The notes under the pieces were generated by a model. It saw only the letters and a program-made list of their open reading frames with translations, was not told the origin of the DNA and searched no databases. Both the position numbers and the translations under genes were made by a program. Shown here piece after piece: positions 61,767-64,000 of a stretch of DNA of 64,000 nucleotides (position 1 is its first letter; the number at the start of each line of letters is the position of its first letter). Origin of the DNA: Gottfriedia sp049568075 (GTDB lineage: Bacteria > Bacillota > Bacilli > Bacillales > Bacillaceae_G); NCBI GenBank assembly GCA_049568075.1, contig CP144911.1, one strand, 5' to 3'.

Positions 61767-61794
61767 TTAAAATGCTATGTAAATAGCATTTATA

Positions 61795-61842
61795 AAAACC
61801 CTAGAAACGTTGCTATATCAACACTTCTAGGGTTTTTTTATA
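61795..61842 (+). terminator. rpsD terminator
   Basis: 12-bp stem AAAACCCTAGAA/TTCTAGGGTTTT (61795-61806 with 61825-61836), then a T run. A smaller hairpin AATGCTAT/ATAGCATT lies just before it. Confidence 0.9.
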
Positions 61843-61967
61843 TTTAAATTCTGACAACAAAAGCCAACTAACCACCACAAATTAGGCGGATTTTTTTGGG
61901 GGATATTTTATTGTATATTATAGTGGACAGACACTTTTAAAACTATATAATCCGATTCTATTCAAAT

Positions 61968-62016
61968 GAAAAAAGGACCCTTCCAGCACTCACTATTACT
62001 GGAAGGGTTCTTTTTA
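61968..62016. terminator. orphan bidirectional terminator hairpin
   Basis: Stem GGACCCTTCCAG/CTGGAAGGGTTC (61975-61986 with 61999-62010), 12-nt loop, T runs on both strands. No intact gene ends here. Confidence 0.7.
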
Positions 62017-62098
62017 CTTGGAGTTTTAATGAATCATATTCAAAAAGTACTGGGCAACATTTGAATAATAAACAAAATAGACTGTCCTTATTTGACCC

Positions 62099-62172
62099 CC
62101 GCAGGCTTGCCGAGAAGGCCCAGGTCTCGCCCCATGGAAAGCGAGCATCCTGTAGTGGAAATCAACATCACT
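62099..62172. repeat. Bacillaceae-type dispersed repeat
   Basis: GC-rich block reading CCCCCGCAGG...GAGAAGGCCC...GGAAAGCGAGC..CCTGTAGTGGAAATCAAC. The pattern of a CCCGCAGG start, a GGAAAGCGA core and a GGAAATCAAC end recurs in many Bacillus genomes as an intergenic repeat. It has no coding capacity. Positions 4336-4353 (TTTGTAATGGAAATCAAC) resemble its right end. Confidence 0.65.
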
Positions 62173-62520
62173 CTACTCCTTTTACGAAAATTTGGTAATT
62201 TAATTAACATGGTTGTTTTTCAACAACGTGAAAACCCCCTATTATATTAATATGGGATTTTATTTATTTCAAGTTTGTACTAGTACTCACTAAACCATTA
62301 GAAACATCGGCTAAATTGTTTTTAATGTAGTTTTATTAATTCAATTTTTATTTTAGTATAATAGCCTTTTGTCTTTACAAAGCGTCGAAGAAAATTTATC
62401 TATTTCGAAATGTTCCATTTTTAAAACAAAAAGACTTTTTTTAGATACATTCAAATCCCAATATTTATTATACACTTACATTGTGAATATATTTACATAC
62501 TATAAATTCGGAGGATTGAT

Positions 62521-63357
62521 ATGAAGAAAGCTTTTGTCCTTATTCTTTCTCTAGTATTAGCTTTTACATTTACCTATCCATTTTTATCCAAAGAGACCGA
62601 GAATGTTGTAGCTGAAGAAATTAAAAATTTTACAGTAGAGGAACAAGTATCGAATTCTCCTACTACTGAACTTTTGACAGATATAGATTCTCTAAAAGAA
62701 GTTAATGAGGAATTAGCAAAGAAAAATACTTTTGAAATAGGTCAGGATGTTGTAGTTTCAAAAGATGAACCTGGAGTTGAAATAGCGGTTAATGAAGTTG
62801 GGGACTTACAAATAGATGTGTCAAACGAAGATGTTTTAAACGACCTAAAGAAGTCAGGTGTCATTTATCCATTAGAAGATGAAAATATTCTTGGATACAC
62901 TGTAGTTATTAAAGAGGACCAAATTGACAGTTATCTCAACAAGGAAGTTGCAACTCCAATTAAAGCTAGATGGGGTAACGGGTTATATGTGAAAAAAGGA
63001 AATACTACTTATGGGAATGGTGAAGTTATTCGTATGAGTTCTTATAAAGGTAAATGTACCGCAACACTGTCTATAACTGAGTCAAGACAGATAGAAGTTT
63101 CTGGTACAGCAGGTTTACCTATTAAAGCCATAGCTGGGGAATTAGGAATTACTTATAAAAGCAGCTATACTATTTCTGACACCTACGAAGTAAGTGTCCC
63201 AGCCGGTAAAACTTATCGTATCACTGCAAAAGATTACTTAAAGATATATAATTTTGAAGTATGGAATGATTCGTGGATTGGCACTGACAAAAAAGAATCC
63301 TCCGGTAAAGATAAAAGACCTGTTGGAATTGCTTTTACATACTCAGTGATTAAATAG
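62521..63357 (+). CDS. secreted beta-rich protein of unknown function
   Basis: A 278-aa protein with a Sec signal peptide (MKKAFVLILSLVLAFTFTYP, cleavage probably near 30-34), no lipobox Cys. The acidic middle region is followed by a C-terminal beta-rich stretch with VSGTAGLPIKAIAGELGITY and YEVSVPAGKTYRITAKDYLK; VPAGK-type strands appear in several secreted Bacillus proteins and in some pore-forming folds. AGGAGG-type site GGAGG precedes the ATG. It is at the break after rpsD, so possibly acquired. Function unknown. Confidence 0.75.
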   Translation: MKKAFVLILSLVLAFTFTYPFLSKETENVVAEEIKNFTVEEQVSNSPTTELLTDIDSLKEVNEELAKKNTFEIGQDVVVSKDEPGVEIAVNEVGDLQIDVSNEDVLNDLKKSGVIYPLEDENILGYTVVIKEDQIDSYLNKEVATPIKARWGNGLYVKKGNTTYGNGEVIRMSSYKGKCTATLSITESRQIEVSGTAGLPIKAIAGELGITYKSSYTISDTYEVSVPAGKTYRITAKDYLKIYNFEVWNDSWIGTDKKESSGKDKRPVGIAFTYSVIK

Positions 63358-63459
63358 TTCAAACATACTTAACTTTCTTGTTTAGGTGAAAACTTACAAC
63401 CAAAAAAGGAATCATAAATATTATATGATTCATAGATTAACTTAAAATGCATACCCCAT

Positions 63460-63494
63460 AAACTCCCTACCAGAATTGATAGAGAGTTTTTTAT
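63460..63494 (+). terminator. terminator of the secreted-protein gene
   Basis: Imperfect stem AAACTC.CTA/TAG.GAGTTT (63460-63469 with 63480-63488 region), then TTTTTTATT. Confidence 0.6.
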
Positions 63495-63522
63495 TCCTCT
63501 TCATTTTTAACTATAAGCTTAA

Positions 63523-63556
63523 ATAAAAAAAGCCCCCGACTTTACTCGAAGGGCTA
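63523..63556 (-). terminator. terminator of the 122-aa gene
   Basis: Stem AGCCCTT/GGGGGCT (63555-63549 with 63537-63531 region, wobble pairs), then TTTTTTTATT on the minus strand. Confidence 0.6.
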
Positions 63557-63597
63557 CTTAGGCGGAAATGAGAGGTGTATTAAAATAACCTTTTATA

Positions 63598-63966
63598 TTA
63601 TTTTAATTTCACTACCGCTAAGTCATGTTGCATTGCATTATTACCATTTTGAGGATCAAATGCAATGTCACTAAGTCCAAATACACTTACTACAACATCA
63701 CGATCTTTCGGATGAAGAATTCTTACCTCATAAGCATATAAAGTTGGTGGAAGTTGGAAAGATCTAAATGTTCTATATTGATTAGATGGAATTGTTACTG
63801 TAGATGGGTCAACCATAGGAAGAATCACTGGTAAACCACTTGACCAGTCAAACATTAAAACACTCACAGAACGAGCATCATCCGGGTCAACATTAACTGC
63901 TTCAACTGTTAAAAACTGAGTACTAGAATGTCTTCTTAATACGCCAGTTGATAAAAATTTTGCCAT
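63598..63966 (-). CDS. small beta-rich hypothetical protein
   Basis: A 122-aa protein starting MAKFLSTGVLRRHSSTQ. Alternating hydrophobic residues suggest a single beta-sandwich-like domain (QFLTVEAVNVD, SVSVLMFDW, VTIPSNQYRTFRSFQ, DVVVSVFGLSD). No cysteine, signal peptide or membrane segment. ATG 63966 follows AAAGGAGTG; the longer frame lacks a site. Similar small proteins occur in spore surfaces and appendages, but no specific family is recognised. Confidence 0.7.
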   Translation of the reverse strand: MAKFLSTGVLRRHSSTQFLTVEAVNVDPDDARSVSVLMFDWSSGLPVILPMVDPSTVTIPSNQYRTFRSFQLPPTLYAYEVRILHPKDRDVVVSVFGLSDIAFDPQNGNNAMQHDLAVVKLK

Positions 63967-64000
63967 CAACGTCACTCCTTTCATATTATTTGGACAAGCA

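Larger units (their letters stand above)
61767..62520. other. gap after rpsD with terminators and a repeat
   Basis: About 754 bp without a gene. It holds the rpsD terminator (61795-61842), an orphan terminator-like hairpin (61968-62016) with no gene beside it, and a Bacillaceae-type GC-rich repeat (62099-62172). The rest is AT-rich. This is where the conserved order (tyrS next) breaks. Confidence 0.6.

Noticed and set aside
61915..61940. Insertion-sequence end (TAGTGGACAGACACTTTT)
   Set aside because: It recalls IS3-family ends, but there is no matching second end or transposase nearby.
1..64000. Prophage, CRISPR array, rRNA, tRNA or transposase genes
   Set aside because: None seen on either strand; gene content is core genome.

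Overview
The window looks like the chromosome of a low-GC, endospore-forming Bacillaceae bacterium. Gene order is close to the Bacillus subtilis dnaI-to-rpsD segment, run backwards: dnaI, dnaB, nrdR, speD, gapB, coaE, ytaF, mutM, polA, phoR, phoP, mdh, icd, citZ, ytwI, ytvI, fxsA, pyk, pfkA, accA, accD, ytsJ, dnaE, ytrH/ytrI, nrnA, ytpI, ytoI, ytkL, ald, ackA, ytxK, tpx, ytfJ, ytfI, ytcJ, ytcI, sspA, thiI, nifZ, ezrA, refZ, ytsP, rpsD. Sporulation genes (ytxC, ytaF, ytrH/ytrI, ytfJ, an alpha/beta SASP, refZ) support a spore former. Species cannot be fixed from the sequence alone. Most genes lie on the minus strand. Shine-Dalgarno (SD) sequences are strong and TTG/GTG starts are common.

Layout. 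1-11 kb: replication initiation (dnaB, dnaI), nrdR, polyamine and gluconeogenic genes (speD, gapB), CoA synthesis and DNA repair (coaE, mutM, polA). 11-19 kb: the PhoPR two-component system, a MaoC-like protein, a small cytosolic protein and the TCA genes mdh-icd-citZ. 19-28 kb: membrane proteins, glycolysis (pyk, pfkA), acetyl-CoA carboxyltransferase (accDA) and malic enzyme. 28-37 kb: dnaE, the sporulation pair ytrH-ytrI, the nanoRNase nrnA, and ytpI, ytoI, ytkL. 37-43 kb: pepQ, a GNAT acetyltransferase, ald, a short-chain dehydrogenase-like protein, and an AT-rich gap leading to a structured leader RNA. 43-50 kb: an EcsC-like protein, acetate kinase with YtxK, an MprF-type domain, a P5C reductase, Tpx and GerW-like YtfJ. 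50-61 kb: ytcJ-ytcI, an aldose-epimerase-like gene, SASP, the tRNA thiolation pair nifZ-thiI, ezrA, refZ, ytsP. 61-64 kb: rpsD with its leader, then a break in synteny (no tyrS) holding repeats, orphan terminators, a secreted protein and a small unknown protein.

Most of this is conserved core genome. There is no prophage, CRISPR array, transposase, rRNA or tRNA that I can see. The most interesting signals are non-coding: a roughly 270-nt structured leader upstream of a 107-aa protein (41.8-42.1 kb); a speD leader with an 8-nt perfect complement to its own ribosome-binding site; a FapR-type palindrome on the accDA start point; a palindromic mobile-type repeat between two identical 30-bp terminators (20.65-20.87 kb), with a collapsed 36-bp relative abutting ytoI (34.83 kb); and a 99-bp hairpin after a DUF4177 gene. 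Several enzyme-family proteins lack a usual catalytic residue: the MaoC-like protein (His to Tyr) and the short-chain dehydrogenase-like protein (Tyr to Phe).
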